A DNA stretch of 47,946 bases, from assembly GCF_001949145.1 (NCBI RefSeq), contig NW_019091357.1, positions 2,103,145-2,151,090 of the forward strand, read 5' to 3'. The position numbers were made by a program, and so were the translations under genes. The DNA comes from Acanthaster planci. Lineage: Eukaryota > Echinodermata > Asteroidea > Valvatida > Acanthasteridae. Shown here in pieces: positions 46,451-47,946 of this stretch. Position 1 is the stretch's first letter. The number at the start of each line of letters is the position of its first letter. The notes below the pieces were generated by a model. That model was not told the DNA's origin. It saw nothing but the letters and a program-made list of their open reading frames with translations, and did not search any database.

Positions 46451-46458
46451 TTCCGGAC

Positions 46459-47675
46459 AAATGTAAATTGATATGTATATGGTTATTGGGGTGCCCTTTT
46501 AGCTAGATTTTGTGACATTTTGGGGAAAGATTTTATTGGCAGATGAAGTAAGTTTTAGTGGTGGGATAACTCCTGTGATTCCATGTTGCTCAGTTCTTCT
46601 TTCTTAGATTTCTTTGTCAACACTTTGACCGAAGGAGTTCTTTCTGAAGCTTTAATTCGCCCAGGGGAAAGCAGGGCCAATTGCTGTGAACTTTCGTTGT
46701 GTTTTGGGATTTTTTTGTTGGTTTGATGGCTGTATTTTGACCATGTAGATTGCAGTCTCGCCTTTAACGGACAGGAACTCGATCATTTTGGTCAGTGACA
46801 ATATTTTTTCAGGTATTTAATGATGTTATCTGTGCCTATTCAATTCACACTTTTTTAATCTGTTTATTGCTGGTTTGCACTTCCCTTGACTTGAAACTAG
46901 CAAAATAATAATGTGATACATACAATCGAATGCTTCCTATAGAAAGACGAATAAAATAAATAAATTTTAATCATGATGATTGCCATGAACCTCGGATACT
47001 TCTGTACTGAACAAGAGATGTCTTACAGATCGGAGCATATTTACTCACTATCTGGAGATGTCAGGTTTGATCCTCAGCAGTTGAAAATGGGAAAAAAATT
47101 AATAAGTGTTACATCGTTTGCAGGATGTGATAGTGTAATCCGCTCCGAGCAGAAACAAAAGAAGGCGTGTTCTGAAATGAAATTGAGAGTCGTTTGATAC
47201 TCGCGCACGGCATAGGCGTGCAAGTTTTTATGTGGAGCATACCGAGTACGCGCAATTTTAGTGTAGCATGTGTGGTCTTTGCATGCACGCCAGACGCGTG
47301 CTAGAACCCTGTTGGCAAACTTAGTCGTATCTGTCTTTCTTTCACCGGTGAGGGCGCACTTCAGCTCAGGGCAGATAGGTCAGTTGTGTATAGGACTCTT
47401 CTCTTAATGACCCTGGTACATGCAGCCCCAAGCTTGAACAACTTTTTCTCGAGACTTTGCTGCACTGGACAGCAAAGTCTCTCTTTTTCCCCCAGTTTTT
47501 ATAAGTTTGGAGCACATGGCATGGAAAGTTACAAGTGCTCCAGTTCGTCTCATAAGAATCCGAATTTCATAGTGAGAGGCTCAAATTGAATGGATTTTTA
47601 AAAAAAGAAGTTTTCAAGTATTGTCTTTAAATATGAGAGGTATCTATGAGTGTTGGGCACATGACATACCTTTAT
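46459..47675. other. Intergenic; nothing recognised
   Basis: AT-rich sequence with a perfect AATAAA cluster at about 46950-46962. A 74-codon plus-strand frame at 46973-47197 has no recognisable motif. No gene is called. Confidence 0.4.
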
Positions 47676-47946
47676 TCAGAGAATCAGGTGGGTTAGGGAA
47701 CTGAGTTTTCCAGGATTCAAATCCCAACAAGTTTTTGAGATTCATCTTTTCAAATCTGTATGATAAGTATATGGTCCAAGTGTGCGCTAGGAAGGAAAGT
47801 GAGGGGTCAAGTGGTTAGAATTCTCAACTTGGAACTAGAAATTCCGACTCCAAATCCCAGGTTATTTTTTTGATTTTTTTTTTGTCCTATTTGTTCGAAT
47901 CTGTAAGATAAGTATATGGTCCGAGCACATAAAGGTAAGAAATTTG
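47676..47946 (+). repeat. Two tandem tRNA-like repeat units, second cut by window end
   Basis: Each unit has a tRNA-like 5' part (gtgggttaggga...ggattcaaatccca at about 47688-47726; gtcaagtggttagaa...gactccaaatccca at about 47806-47859). This is followed by a shared 3' module, AATCTGTA-GATAAGTATATGGTCC (47753-47777 and 47899-47922). This fits head-to-tail copies of a tRNA-derived SINE with weakened internal promoter boxes. Confidence 0.55.

Overview
This is eukaryotic (metazoan) genomic DNA. The genes are split by GT-AG introns of about 0.2 to 1.7 kb, there is a 527-base assembly gap (N) at 18022-18548, and the intergenic DNA is AT-rich with many small fold-back and tRNA-derived repeats. The three recognisable genes are animal orthologues. 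The protein sequences and moderate intron size suggest a marine invertebrate, plausibly a deuterostome (lancelet, hemichordate or echinoderm). The exact taxon cannot be fixed from the sequence alone.

Layout. (1) 588-5541, minus: eight exons of an ArfGAP of the SMAP1/2 family; its C-terminal exon lies beyond the left edge. (2) 6889-10096, minus: a complete seven-exon RTF2 gene (replication termination factor 2). (3) 10.1-19.8 kb: mostly unannotatable intergenic DNA with repeats, two weak candidate exons and the gap. (4) 19850-32010, plus: a head-to-tail array of four small single-pass membrane-protein genes. Three have the same three-exon plan: a signal-peptide exon ending in phase 1, a tiny phase 1-1 exon for a basic extracellular stub, and one last exon with the membrane helix and a cytoplasmic tail carrying PPxY motifs. 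The fourth shares the last two exons, but its signal exon was not found. (5) 32-38.7 kb: repeat-rich intergenic DNA with a perfect 34-bp-arm palindrome. (6) 38772-43032, plus: a complete eight-exon UDP-glucose 4-epimerase gene (GALE). (7) 43-47.9 kb: no convincing gene, but a hAT-type MITE with an exact 8-bp target duplication and a pair of tRNA-like repeats.

The main novelty candidate is the PPxY array. SMAP, RTF2 and GALE are housekeeping genes with no shared pathway. The array encodes proteins that look like receptors or adaptors for WW-domain partners such as Nedd4-family ubiquitin ligases. Exon plan, intron phase, motif order and clustering all point to local tandem duplication. Perfect CRE octamers (TGACGTCA) are clearly more frequent in and around the array than chance predicts. 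All exon joins were made by eye from splice signals and reading frame; no database search was run.
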